Source: Clostridiales bacterium
Lineage (GTDB): Bacteria; Bacillota; Clostridia; Saccharofermentanales; UBA5734
Direction of reading: 5' to 3'
DNA length: 12,111 nt
Assembly: GCA_003451915.1 (NCBI GenBank)
Contig: DMJC01000124.1
Span: 1 to 12,111 of the forward strand
Positions 1 to 6,049 of this stretch are shown one piece after another. Positions within the stretch are counted from its first letter, which is position 1. The number at the start of each line of letters is the position of its first letter. The notes under the pieces are model-generated. The model was given only the letters and a program-made list of their open reading frames with translations, was not told where the DNA came from and did not search any database. Made by a program: the position numbers and the translations under genes.

Positions 1-434
1 TTTTCAGCCGCAGACCTTTGTTTCTAGAGTTCGGTTACGCCTGTGGCTTGCCGGGAGCTGTCGTTGTTTTCCTGACCCCGGGTATCGGTCCTTATCCGTT
101 GATTCATTTTTATTATCTGTTATTTATTATCGATCACGTTATCCTCATGCTGCTGCCCCTGCTCTGGGTCACAACTGGTGAACATCGCCCGGCCTGGCGC
201 CGCCTGCCGGCCGTTTTCACAATGGTGCTGGTTTCAGCCTGCATTGCAGTCATTGCTAATCATTATGTAGGCAGTAATTATATGTTCCTCAATTTTGTTC
301 CAGACAACACGTTCTGGCGCGTGGCGGCCGAATGGCTCGGCAACCCGGGCTACCAGCTGGCGATGGCTGGTTTGCTGCTGGTGGTCTGGGCAATTTTGTA
401 TGTGCCGTGGTCAATTAGAAGATCTCGTGTATAG
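1..434 (+). CDS. ywaF: YwaF-like (TIGR02206-type) integral membrane protein, C-terminal part
   Basis: The reading frame is open to the left window edge (first full codon at position 3), so the N-terminus is missing; the TTG at 18 is an internal codon, not a start. The visible ~143 residues hold about four hydrophobic segments. Family-like landmarks are a FLEFGYACGLPGAVVVFLTP stretch near the left edge, an FIIDH motif at the end of the next helix, GSNYMFL in the second half, and a basic tail (WSIRRSRV) at the C-terminus. This pattern, with a helix ending in H and a late NYM-F/Y-L motif, is what I associate with the YwaF/TIGR02206 membrane proteins common in Bacillota; their function is unknown. 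The stop TAG at 432-434 lies 7 bp from the stop of the opposing gene, so the two convergent transcripts must overlap unless they terminate inside the genes. Family call is from recall of the motif pattern, not a search. Confidence 0.72.
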   Translation, partial: FSRRPLFLEFGYACGLPGAVVVFLTPGIGPYPLIHFYYLLFIIDHVILMLLPLLWVTTGEHRPAWRRLPAVFTMVLVSACIAVIANHYVGSNYMFLNFVPDNTFWRVAAEWLGNPGYQLAMAGLLLVVWAILYVPWSIRRSRV

Positions 435-441
435 TCAACAA

Positions 442-1590
442 TCAAGATTTCTTTTTGCGGGCAACAATCATCAATGCACCGCCGACACCAAATCCTATAC
501 CGGCAATGGCAACCAGGGCGACAATCAGCACGGTCCAGGGGAATTCGCCGTTATCATTGCCTTGGGGCTGTGTCGGTTCCGGCGTGGTTTGCTGAGTCTG
601 GGTGGAGCTCGGTACCGTTGTTTCGACAGGCACCGTTGTTTCGACAGGTGCGGCCGTGGTGTTTGTCGTAGTTGTCGATTCCGGCGTTGGCGTATTGGCA
701 GCAGGTTCAGTCGTTTCAACCGGAGACGTCACAGCTGTTGTCGACTGGGTCGTCGTTACAGTCGTTGTCGGTTTGGGTGTTGCCGTTGCCTTTGGTGTAG
801 CTGTTGGTCCGACCGTTGGTGTCGGTGAGGGTGTCGGCGTTGATGTAGGAGATGGTTTAGGAGTTGGTGTGGATGTCGGCTTTGGTGTAGCTGTTGGAGA
901 CTTGGTTGGTATAGTCGTTATCATCGGGATTTTCGTTTTGAAATTATAGGGTCCAAACTCTTTTTTCCACCCTAACTGTGTCTCAAGATAAACATATGCA
1001 TTATAGGATGTGTTCGGCATAAGTCCGGTGATCGTATCAGACCGGGTTCCGCCAGTTGAGACATTGGTCATAATCACTTTCGAAGTCACCAAAGCATTAT
1101 CAGATACACGTCGGACACGGTACCCAACCGTTTTTAAGACATTGCTGTTTACTGTTACCTTGGTAGTCAGCATAACTGAGGACGATGTGATATTTGATAA
1201 TGAACCGGCTAAAACTGGCTCAAGAGGTGTTTTACGCGTAATTGTTTCAGATTCAAAATGACCTACTTCACTGTTCTCTAAAAAACAGTGAGTCGTTATT
1301 TTGTAGGTTTGATTGTAATTTAGGTCTTTAAATGTGTAAACATAAGGATTTACCGTCACGTCAACTGTTTTTATTGGGTGGTTCATTGAATCTTGCAATA
1401 CTATGGATATTTTTTTGATTTGTCCCTCTGAAAAATAAGCCTGGCCACTGACTTTAATGTTATGACAATCAATAGCATCCACCTTGAGGGTGACCGTATA
1501 GGCCGCCTCAACTTCGGCCGGTACAACAGGCAAGACACTCATGACCAATAGCAAAACAACGAGAACGAACAGGGTCGTCCTGATTTTCAC
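442..1590 (-). CDS. Secreted, membrane-anchored surface protein with Pro/Thr-rich stalk
   Basis: I chose the GTG at 1588-1590 (382 aa): it directly precedes the signal sequence MKIRTTLFVLVVLLLVMSVL and has an AGGAG about 10 nt upstream. The frame is open to 1608, but that GTG would put acidic residues before the signal. Layout: signal peptide 1-~29; beta-rich region ~31-120 with two cysteines (C42, C102) that could form a disulfide; a fibronectin-III-like segment ~122-221 (GLMPNTSYNAYVYLETQLGW is typical of a late Fn3 strand); a low-complexity Thr/Pro/Ser stalk ~223-345; a transmembrane helix ~352-377; and a short positive tail, KKKS. There is no LPxTG sortase motif, so the protein is likely held in the membrane by its C-terminal helix with the stalk spanning the wall. 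The Fn3 assignment is inference. No enzymatic motif is visible, so adhesion or display is a guess. The stalk is also low-complexity at DNA level and likely to vary in length. Confidence 0.8.
   Translation of the reverse strand: MKIRTTLFVLVVLLLVMSVLPVVPAEVEAAYTVTLKVDAIDCHNIKVSGQAYFSEGQIKKISIVLQDSMNHPIKTVDVTVNPYVYTFKDLNYNQTYKITTHCFLENSEVGHFESETITRKTPLEPVLAGSLSNITSSSVMLTTKVTVNSNVLKTVGYRVRRVSDNALVTSKVIMTNVSTGGTRSDTITGLMPNTSYNAYVYLETQLGWKKEFGPYNFKTKIPMITTIPTKSPTATPKPTSTPTPKPSPTSTPTPSPTPTVGPTATPKATATPKPTTTVTTTQSTTAVTSPVETTEPAANTPTPESTTTTNTTAAPVETTVPVETTVPSSTQTQQTTPEPTQPQGNDNGEFPWTVLIVALVAIAGIGFGVGGALMIVARKKKS
614..648. repeat. Direct repeat in the stalk-coding region (VETTVP unit)
   Basis: A 17-nt sequence, ACCGTTGTTTCGACAGG, occurs perfectly at 614-630 and 632-648, giving an 18-nt period that encodes VETTVP twice on the minus strand. 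A perfect recent duplication of this kind suggests stalk length can change by slippage or recombination. The adjoining 780-900 segment is a more degenerate TP/SP repeat. Confidence 0.85.
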
Positions 1591-1708
1591 GGCATCATCA
1601 CTCCTCACTTGCAGTACGCGGCAAATCAGCCTGCGCTAAAACTGAAGAACGAATGTGGCCAGATATCCTGTTGCTGCCGGACTTAATAGAAAAACTGAGA
1701 TATTTGAC

Positions 1709-1727
1709 TGATATTGTCATTATATCA
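1709..1727 (-). promoter_or_regulatory. Extended -10 promoter overlapped by an inverted repeat, for the surface-protein gene
   Basis: On the minus strand TGATATAAT (1727-1719) is a perfect extended -10 element. No convincing -35 lies at 16-18 bp, which is compatible with an extended -10 promoter. Transcription would begin near 1712, giving a leader of about 120 nt. The -10 is part of a perfect inverted repeat, TGATAT at 1709-1714 and ATATCA at 1722-1727 around 7 nt, which could be an operator. The rest of the 1591-1795 divergent spacer shows nothing else clear. Confidence 0.5.
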
Positions 1728-1762
1728 CGGTAACGAAGAACTGCACATAGAATTTGTAAATC

Positions 1763-1771
1763 TGATATATT
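1763..1771 (+). promoter_or_regulatory. Possible extended -10 for yjbQ
   Basis: TGATATATT (TG, one base, TATATT) resembles an extended -10 and would place the transcript start near 1778, about 18 nt before the yjbQ ATG and just upstream of its ribosome binding site. No good -35 is visible, so this is tentative. Confidence 0.3.
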
Positions 1772-1795
1772 TGTAATAAAAGAGAGGTGAAAGTC

Positions 1796-2212
1796 ATGCA
1801 TACTTATCGTCAGGAACTGTCGTTCAATATCCCCCAGCGCCGAGGTTTTGTCAATATCACACCTCAAGTTGAAAAGGCGCTGGCCGTCAGTGGTATCAGG
1901 GAGGGACTGGTCTTGGTGAATGCCATGAATATTACATCCAGCGTTTTCATCAACGATGATGAGAGCGGTCTGCACCGCGATTTTGAACGCTGGCTGGAAA
2001 AACTGGCACCGGAGAAACCTTACAATCAATATGATCACAATGGCTATGAGGACAACGCCGACGCACATCTCAAACGGACGATCATGGGGCGGGAAGTGGT
2101 GGTCGCGATCACCGACGGCAAACTCGACTTTGGCACCTGGGAGCAGATCTTTTACGGCGAATTTGACGGCAAGCGAACGAAACGTGTCTTAATCAAAATA
2201 ATCGGTGAGTAA
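1796..2212 (+). CDS. yjbQ: YjbQ family protein (UPF0047; secondary thiamine-phosphate synthase type)
   Basis: The 138-aa product matches the single-domain YjbQ/UPF0047 family (TIGR00149) in length and motifs: [15 protein letters not shown] near 53-67, the EDNADAHLK segment (85-93) corresponding to the family's metal-binding N-A/D-A-H region, and the C-terminal block [20 protein letters not shown] with the hallmark GTW and E-F/L-D-G. Family members are small soluble trimers. Weak thiamine-phosphate synthase activity has been reported for E. coli YjbQ, but the true cellular role is unclear. I chose ATG 1796: the ribosome binding site AGAGAGGTGA (1781-1790) sits just upstream, whereas the in-frame GTG at 1787 lies inside it. 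The transporter pair begins 74 bp downstream on the same strand and might be co-transcribed. Confidence 0.9.
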   Translation: MHTYRQELSFNIPQRRGFVNITPQVEKALAVSGIREGLVLVNAMNITSSVFINDDESGLHRDFERWLEKLAPEKPYNQYDHNGYEDNADAHLKRTIMGREVVVAITDGKLDFGTWEQIFYGEFDGKRTKRVLIKIIGE

Positions 2213-2216
2213 GTTC

Positions 2217-2232
2217 CCGGGTTGCCACCCGG
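2217..2232 (+). other. Small stem-loop after yjbQ
   Basis: CCGGGT (2217-2222) and ACCCGG (2227-2232) form a perfect 6-bp stem with a 4-nt loop, 4 nt after the yjbQ stop. It is followed by C-rich sequence rather than a T-run, so it is a poor intrinsic terminator. A second small inverted repeat, TTGATT (2250-2255) / AATCAA (2260-2265), follows in the same gap. Neither gives firm evidence of a promoter for the downstream pair. Confidence 0.35.
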
Positions 2233-2286
2233 CCCGATTTGTGACACTATTGATTCAGAAATCAAACAGGAGCTGCCGCTACAAGC

Positions 2287-2850
2287 ATGTCAACAATTAA
2301 ATTCAAAACGCTCTGGGAATTGTTTTTCGTCTTTTTTAAAGCCGGCACATTTACTTTTGCCGGTGGCCTGGCTATGCTGCCGGTCATCGAAAAAGATGTT
2401 GTAGAAAAATATAAGCTGCTGACGCGCGAGAATTTTCTGGAATTTGCCACACTGGCCCAGACTTTGCCTGGTGTCATCGCTGTTAACTGTGCCTGCTTTG
2501 TCGGCAAACGGGCAGCAGGTCTGGCCGGCATGCTGGTTGCCGTTTTGGGCGCGACCCTCTCGGCTTTTGTCCTGATGCTGCTCGCAACGATACTCTTACA
2601 GTCGGTACCCATGCAAGGTGCCGTTGTCGGTGCCTTTCGCGGCATCCGGGCCGCCTCGGCTGCCCTTGTTCTGTCAGCTGCCTTTACGCTCGGCCGCTAC
2701 AGCGTCAAAGATGCCTTTTCGGTGGCCGTCATGGTCTTGGCTTTCGGCCTGGTCTTTTTAGCCGATGTCAATATCCTGTTCGTGATCATCGGCGCCGGCC
2801 TGATCGGTTACCTTCGCCACCGGCTGACCGTCAGAAAGGCGAAGGTGTGA
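2287..2850 (+). CDS. chrA: CHR-family (ChrA-type) transporter, first subunit of a split pair
   Basis: This 187-aa hydrophobic protein is one half-length CHR domain. Diagnostic segments are FFKAGTFTFAGGLAMLPVIE (residues ~16-35) and QTLPGVIAVNCACFVGKRAA (~58-77), matching the family's F-F-x-x-G-x-x-F-x-G-G and P-G-x-x-A-x-N motifs. Four to six membrane segments are likely. Short CHR proteins are encoded as adjacent pairs that act together (YwrA/YwrB of Bacillus subtilis is the known pattern), while long ChrA proteins carry both halves fused. Family members export chromate by exchange or proton coupling, but many are of unproven substrate. ATG 2287 begins just before the first conserved helix; the nearest AGGAG (2268-2272) is 14 nt away, longer than ideal, suggesting weak initiation. 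The partner gene starts 4 bp after the stop. Confidence 0.88.
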   Translation: MSTIKFKTLWELFFVFFKAGTFTFAGGLAMLPVIEKDVVEKYKLLTRENFLEFATLAQTLPGVIAVNCACFVGKRAAGLAGMLVAVLGATLSAFVLMLLATILLQSVPMQGAVVGAFRGIRAASAALVLSAAFTLGRYSVKDAFSVAVMVLAFGLVFLADVNILFVIIGAGLIGYLRHRLTVRKAKV

Positions 2851-2854
2851 CGCT

Positions 2855-3433
2855 ATGACACTTTTGCTGGAATGTCTAAAATTGCTCTGGGCTTTTTTCA
2901 AGATCGGCGCAGTTGGATTTGGCGGCGGCTATGGCATGCTCTCAATGATTATGGTCGAATCTTTAAAATTTACAGTCACACTTGAACAGCTGGCGGACCT
3001 CAATGCATTGGATATGGTCATCCCCGGCCCGATCGCCATTAATGCCGCGACCTATGTCGGCTATCTCCATGCCGGTTTCTGGGGCTCGCTGGCCGCAACA
3101 CTCGGCCTGATCGCACCGTCGTTGGTCATCGTTGCCTTGGTGTTGCGTTTTATTGACCGTTATCGGCAAAACCATATCATGCAAAGTGCCTTGAGCGGAA
3201 TTAAACCAGCCGTCGTGGGACTCGTGGCAACGGCTTCGGTCACCATCGCCTCTGGTGTGCTGTTCAATCCCGGCACGACATGGACGTCGCTATTGGCTGA
3301 TCCGCTGGGGTCGGTGTCATGGCTCTTGCTGGCGATCTTTGTCGCAACCGTTGTCGCCAATGTCCGGTTTAAAGTTAATCCAATATTGCTGACCGTGATC
3401 GCAGGGGTGGTCGGGGCAGCTTTTATCAGGTAA
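2855..3433 (+). CDS. chrA: CHR-family (ChrA-type) transporter, second subunit of a split pair
   Basis: A 192-aa second CHR domain: FFKIGAVGFGGGYGMLSMIM (~14-33), IPGPIAINAATYVGY (~56-70) and a GFWGSLAATLGLIAPSLVIV helix (~73-92). Its ribosome binding site, GAAGGTG, overlaps the end of the upstream CHR gene, so the two are almost certainly translated as a coupled pair and probably form a hetero-oligomeric pump in antiparallel topology, as described for other short CHR pairs. The final residue is Arg, and the TAA stop (3431-3433) is also the first three bases of the first 7-bp unit of the inverted repeat element that fills the gap to pepT. Substrate (chromate versus another anion) cannot be decided from sequence. 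Confidence 0.88.
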   Translation: MTLLLECLKLLWAFFKIGAVGFGGGYGMLSMIMVESLKFTVTLEQLADLNALDMVIPGPIAINAATYVGYLHAGFWGSLAATLGLIAPSLVIVALVLRFIDRYRQNHIMQSALSGIKPAVVGLVATASVTIASGVLFNPGTTWTSLLADPLGSVSWLLLAIFVATVVANVRFKVNPILLTVIAGVVGAAFIR

Positions 3434-3594
3434 CAAGTAACAAGGAACGAGTAACGAGTGAAAAGTGAAAGGTGAAAGGTGAAAAGTGAAGGGTGAGGCC
3501 TTTGGCGCAAATCCACCTTTCACCTTTCACCCTTCACCCTTCACCCTTCACCTTTAACCCTACTTGTTCCTTGTTACTTGTTCCTTGTTCCTTA
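3431..3594. repeat. Heptad inverted-repeat element, copy 1
   Basis: The left arm is ten phased 7-mers at 3431-3500: TAACAAG twice, GAACGAG, TAACGAG, TGAAAAG, TGAAAGG twice, TGAAAAG, TGAAGGG, and TGAGGCC entering the core. The right arm, read on the minus strand from 3594 inward, is TAAG, GAACAAG twice, TAACAAG, GAACAAG, an irregular 12-nt step, then TGAAGGG three times and TGAAAGG twice. The core near 3498-3513 contains GGCGCAAATC. Both arms can pair, so the transcript from either strand would form a long imperfect hairpin. The element fills the whole gap between convergent genes and contributes the TAA stop codon of both (3431-3433 and 3592-3594). No T-run follows the stem, so it is not a classical intrinsic terminator. 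No transposase or target duplication is visible. Confidence 0.85.
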
Positions 3595-4818
3595 CTTGCT
3601 ATAAAGCGCTACCAATTCCAAAATCAGCTGCTTGCATTTTTCCATGCCCTCCATGGTTATATGCTCATGGACGCCATGATAGGCAAAGCCGCCGGTACCG
3701 AGGTTTGGGCAGGGCAGACCGAGATAGCTCAAGGTTGCTCCGTCTGTGCCGCCGCGCATGGGAACAATGATCGGCTCGAGGCCGACTTTGGCCATTGCCA
3801 GGCGAGCGTTGTCGACCAGATGCATGTGCTGGCTGATAATGTCAAACATATTGCGGTAGCGATCGGTGATTTCAACGGCAACTGTTCCTTCACCATATCG
3901 CTCATTGATCAGAGCAGCGGCCTGCCGGACGGTCTGTTTTTTACCTTCCAGAAGTTGAGCGTTGTGATCACGCAAACTGTAACTCATCAGGGCATTTTCC
4001 GGGTTGCCTTCGAGTTTATGCAGATAATAAAAACCTTCTCGCTCTGCAGTATGACGAGGGACTTCGGCTGCCGGCAGCAAAGCGTTCAGTTCGCAGGCGA
4101 CAGTCAGGGCATTGACCATAATGTCTTTGGCCGTGCCCGGGTGAACTGCGACACCTTTTATAACGATTTTTGCTTCGGCTGCATTAAAGTTTTCGTACTC
4201 CAGCTCGCCCTCTTCGCCGCCGTCCATCGTGTAGGCGAAATCCGCGCCGAAGCCGGCAACATCAAAATGCTCCGTACCACGGCCGACCTCTTCATCCGGT
4301 GTAAATGCCACACAGATTTTACCATGCGGCCGGTTTTCCAGGAGAACGATTTCGCAGGCGGTAAGGATTTCGGCAATGCCAGCCTTGTCATCAGCCCCGA
4401 GCAAAGTATGCCCGTCGGTGGTGATCAGGGTGCGGCCTGTTAGCTTGGCCAAATGAGGGAAGCGGGCAGGGCTGAGCACGACCGGATTTTCCGGAACCGC
4501 GGAAAGAATCAGGTCGCCGCCATCATAATTCGGCCAGATCCGCGGCTGCACACGGTCGCCGCGCACTGTCGGGCTGGTATCCAGATGGGCAATGAAACCG
4601 AGCGCCGGCCGGTCGTCCAGACCGGGAGTTGCCGGCAGGCAGCCATAAACATAGGCTGTTTCACTGACACGGACATCGGTAAAACCCAGTGCTTGCATTT
4701 CATCTGCTAAGAGCCGGGCAAGATCAAACTGCCAGTCTGTGCTGGGACTTGTCTTGGTGTCTTCATCCGATGTTGTGTGGATCCTGGCATATTTGATCAG
4801 ACGTTCGTAAGCTTGCAT
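3592..4818 (-). CDS. pepT: Peptidase T (tripeptide aminopeptidase, M20 family)
   Basis: The 408-aa product has exactly the length I know for E. coli PepT. PepT removes the N-terminal residue from tripeptides in the cytoplasm using two zinc ions. All expected catalytic and metal residues are visible: H78 and D80 in AHLDTSP, D143 in GADDKAG, the general-base pair E176-E177 in FTPDEEVGRG, D199 in YTMDGG, and H381 in the C-terminal YHGVHEH segment. The dimerisation (lid) domain lies between ~208 and ~320. I chose the ATG at 4816-4818: GGAGG lies 5 nt upstream, and the protein then begins MQAYERLIKYARIHTTSD like known PepT. The open frame extends to 4938 only because the heptad repeat lacks stops on that strand. 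It lies downstream of deoD on the same strand, separated by repeat element 2, and would finish peptides brought in by the nearby Opp-like importer. Confidence 0.97.
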   Translation of the reverse strand: MQAYERLIKYARIHTTSDEDTKTSPSTDWQFDLARLLADEMQALGFTDVRVSETAYVYGCLPATPGLDDRPALGFIAHLDTSPTVRGDRVQPRIWPNYDGGDLILSAVPENPVVLSPARFPHLAKLTGRTLITTDGHTLLGADDKAGIAEILTACEIVLLENRPHGKICVAFTPDEEVGRGTEHFDVAGFGADFAYTMDGGEEGELEYENFNAAEAKIVIKGVAVHPGTAKDIMVNALTVACELNALLPAAEVPRHTAEREGFYYLHKLEGNPENALMSYSLRDHNAQLLEGKKQTVRQAAALINERYGEGTVAVEITDRYRNMFDIISQHMHLVDNARLAMAKVGLEPIIVPMRGGTDGATLSYLGLPCPNLGTGGFAYHGVHEHITMEGMEKCKQLILELVALYSK

Positions 4819-4856
4819 ATTAACCTCCGGGTAAATGCAAATTTTATCATCTGGCG

Positions 4857-4868
4857 CAATAATTATTG
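4857..4868. other. Perfect 12-bp palindrome between repeat element 2 and pepT
   Basis: CAATAATTATTG is a perfect palindrome at the outer border of heptad element 2, about 40 bp upstream of the pepT start. It could be an operator or an old insertion junction. A minus-strand AT-rich GATAAAAT follows (near 4844-4851) but no convincing -35 pairs with it. Confidence 0.3.
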
Positions 4869-4870
4869 AG

Positions 4871-4962
4871 TGAAAAGTGAAAAGTGAAAAGTGTCGCATC
4901 GCGAGATTTGCGCCTGCGGCGCACCTATCACTTTTCACCCTTCACTTTTCACCTTTCACTTA
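4871..4962. repeat. Heptad inverted-repeat element, copy 2
   Basis: The left arm has three perfect TGAAAAG units (4871-4891). The right arm, read on the minus strand from 4962, is TAAG, TGAAAGG, TGAAAAG, TGAAGGG, TGAAAAG, TGATAGG. The core contains two small hairpins: TCGC/GCGA (4894-4897 / 4901-4904) and GCGCC/GGCGC around TGC (4910-4914 / 4918-4922). The 10-mer GATTTGCGCC (4905-4914) is the reverse complement of the core 10-mer of copy 1 (3504-3513), so the two copies belong to one family and lie in opposite orientation. The TAA of deoD (4960-4962) is the first three bases of the right arm. In a deoD-pepT transcript the element would fold between the two genes and could attenuate or process the message. 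Confidence 0.85.
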
Positions 4963-5664
4963 AATCTCCAGTGCCAGCTCAATCATTCTGTTGAAACCGA
5001 CCTGACGTTCTTCGGCAGTCAAGGCTTCCGGCCGATAAATATGATCTGAAATCGTCAAGATGGCCAGAGCTTTTTTCTTTGCTTTAATCGCATTCATATA
5101 GAGACCGGCTGCTTCCATTTCGATGCCGAGAACACCCATGCTCTTCCAGAGATCGTCGGCCGTTTTGTCGGCATTATAGAAGGTGTCCGATGACAGAACA
5201 TTACCGACTTTGTAAGGCAGGTTTTGGGTTTCGGCGACCTCGACAGCCCGTCGGAGCAGACCGAAGTCGGCAATCGGCGCAAATGTGCCGGGCAGTCTGA
5301 ATTGTGTGGCGTAATTAGAATTGGTACAGGCACCCATTGCGATAACAACATCCATCAATTGCAGCTCGTCGGCCAGTGCGCCGGCTGAGCCGACGCGGAT
5401 GATGCTGTCAACATCATAGAAATTGTACAGCTCATAACTATAGATGCCAATCGAGGGAATGCCCATGCCGCTGCCCATGACCGAGACCGGCCGGCCTTTG
5501 AAATGACCGGTGTAACCGAACATGTTGCGGACCGTTGTGAAGCACTGTACCTGATCCAGGTAAGTTTCGGCAATGAACTTGGCGCGCAGCGGGTCACCAG
5601 GCATTAAAACCTTTTGGGCGATATCGCCTGGCCTGGCAGCATTATGCGGGGTTGGAACATTCAT
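4960..5664 (-). CDS. deoD: Purine nucleoside phosphorylase, DeoD type
   Basis: The 234-aa product (E. coli DeoD is 239) cleaves purine (deoxy)nucleosides with phosphate to free base and (deoxy)ribose-1-phosphate, for salvage and catabolism; the family forms hexamers. Phosphate-site residues are present: G23 and R27 in MPGDPLRAKF, R46 in TTVRNMFG, and R90 and S93 in IIRVGSAGA. The ribose/base site has the hallmark E182-M183-E184 in GIEMEAAGLY, and the general acid D207 in ISDH is followed by R220. H7 matches the histidine that reaches into the neighbouring subunit. The start is the second of two close ATGs (5662-5664), 7 nt from GGAGG; the first (5668-5670) is only 1 nt from it. The protein ends shortly after the MIELALEI helix, and its TAA stop lies on the edge of heptad element 2. 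Confidence 0.96.
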   Translation of the reverse strand: MNVPTPHNAARPGDIAQKVLMPGDPLRAKFIAETYLDQVQCFTTVRNMFGYTGHFKGRPVSVMGSGMGIPSIGIYSYELYNFYDVDSIIRVGSAGALADELQLMDVVIAMGACTNSNYATQFRLPGTFAPIADFGLLRRAVEVAETQNLPYKVGNVLSSDTFYNADKTADDLWKSMGVLGIEMEAAGLYMNAIKAKKKALAILTISDHIYRPEALTAEERQVGFNRMIELALEI

Positions 5665-5811
5665 GATCATCCCTCCTTCAAGCTTACAGCATCATGGTAA
5701 CCTTATTTTTCTTGATCTGCAAGTTTATCAGACCATCAAAATGCGATTGGTTACATGACAGTGTTTATCCGGCACGCTATTTTAACTATGCTGTCAATTG
5801 TCAATATTTTT

Positions 5812-5832
5812 ATATTTTGATCGTCAAAATAT
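5812..5832. promoter_or_regulatory. Candidate operator: perfect palindrome in the deoD / ABC-operon divergent region
   Basis: Arms ATATTTTGA (5812-5820) and TCAAAATAT (5824-5832) are perfect inverted repeats around TCG. The same 9-mer, ATATTTTGA, recurs at 5910-5918 immediately before the -35 hexamer of the ABC-operon promoter. A palindrome plus a half-site touching a promoter is the usual layout of a repressor or activator target. On the minus side a doubled TTGACA (5804-5792) lies between this palindrome and deoD, but no -10 sits at correct spacing. The regulator is unknown. Confidence 0.55.
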
Positions 5833-5918
5833 TTAAAAATAACAGCGATTATAGTCGATAAACTGGCTAATTGCAGATATTTACAGAAAATTATATCTTA
5901 TTGCTAAGCATATTTTGA

Positions 5919-5947
5919 TTGATTCTGCAAACATATACATTTATAAT
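5919..5947 (+). promoter_or_regulatory. Sigma-A type promoter of the peptide ABC operon
   Basis: TTGATT (-35, 5919-5924), a 17-bp spacer and a consensus TATAAT (-10, 5942-5947) predict a transcript start near 5954, with a leader of about 95 nt before the substrate-binding-protein ATG. The remainder of the 5665-6049 spacer is AT-rich with no small gene that I can support. Confidence 0.75.
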
Positions 5948-5955
5948 ACAGATAA

Positions 5956-5978
5956 ACCAAGTTCCTGAAAAACTTGGT
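5956..5978 (+). promoter_or_regulatory. Stem-loop at the predicted 5' end of the ABC-operon transcript
   Basis: ACCAAGTT (5956-5963) and AACTTGGT (5971-5978) form a perfect 8-bp stem with a 7-nt loop, starting about 2 nt after the predicted transcript start. It could be a 5'-end stabiliser of the message or an operator at +1. A second short inverted repeat, GATGAT (5984-5989) / ATCATC (5996-6001), follows. Confidence 0.5.
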
Positions 5979-6049
5979 ACTCAGATGATTTCCCGATCAT
6001 CGATACCCATTCGACAAACAGACTCGACAAATAGAAGGAGGATTTTTGC

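Noticed and set aside
602..949. Val/Gly-rich plus-strand open frame
   Set aside because: It is the complement of the Thr/Pro stalk codons of the surface protein; low complexity keeps the opposite strand open.
1598..2068. 156-codon minus-strand open frame overlapping yjbQ
   Set aside because: Antisense to the well-supported yjbQ gene and lacking any family resemblance; its upstream sequence has no ribosome binding site that I can see.
3459..3560. Heptad element considered as an ordinary bidirectional intrinsic terminator
   Set aside because: The arms could pair and may well stop transcription, but there is no T-run after the stem on either strand, and a terminator does not explain the 7-bp periodicity or the shared core.
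3431..3594. Heptad arrays considered as a CRISPR array
   Set aside because: Units are 7 bp, contiguous, without unique spacers, and in inverted halves; no cas gene nearby.
3493..4443. 316-codon open frame on the plus strand opposite pepT
   Set aside because: It begins inside the heptad repeat, where this strand lacks stops, and runs antisense to pepT, whose catalytic residues are all intact. No ribosome binding site or recognisable domain.
4819..4938. N-terminal extension of pepT up to 4938
   Set aside because: The extended frame runs through the heptad repeat. GGAGG spaced 5 nt from ATG 4818 and the match to known PepT N-termini and length fix the start there.
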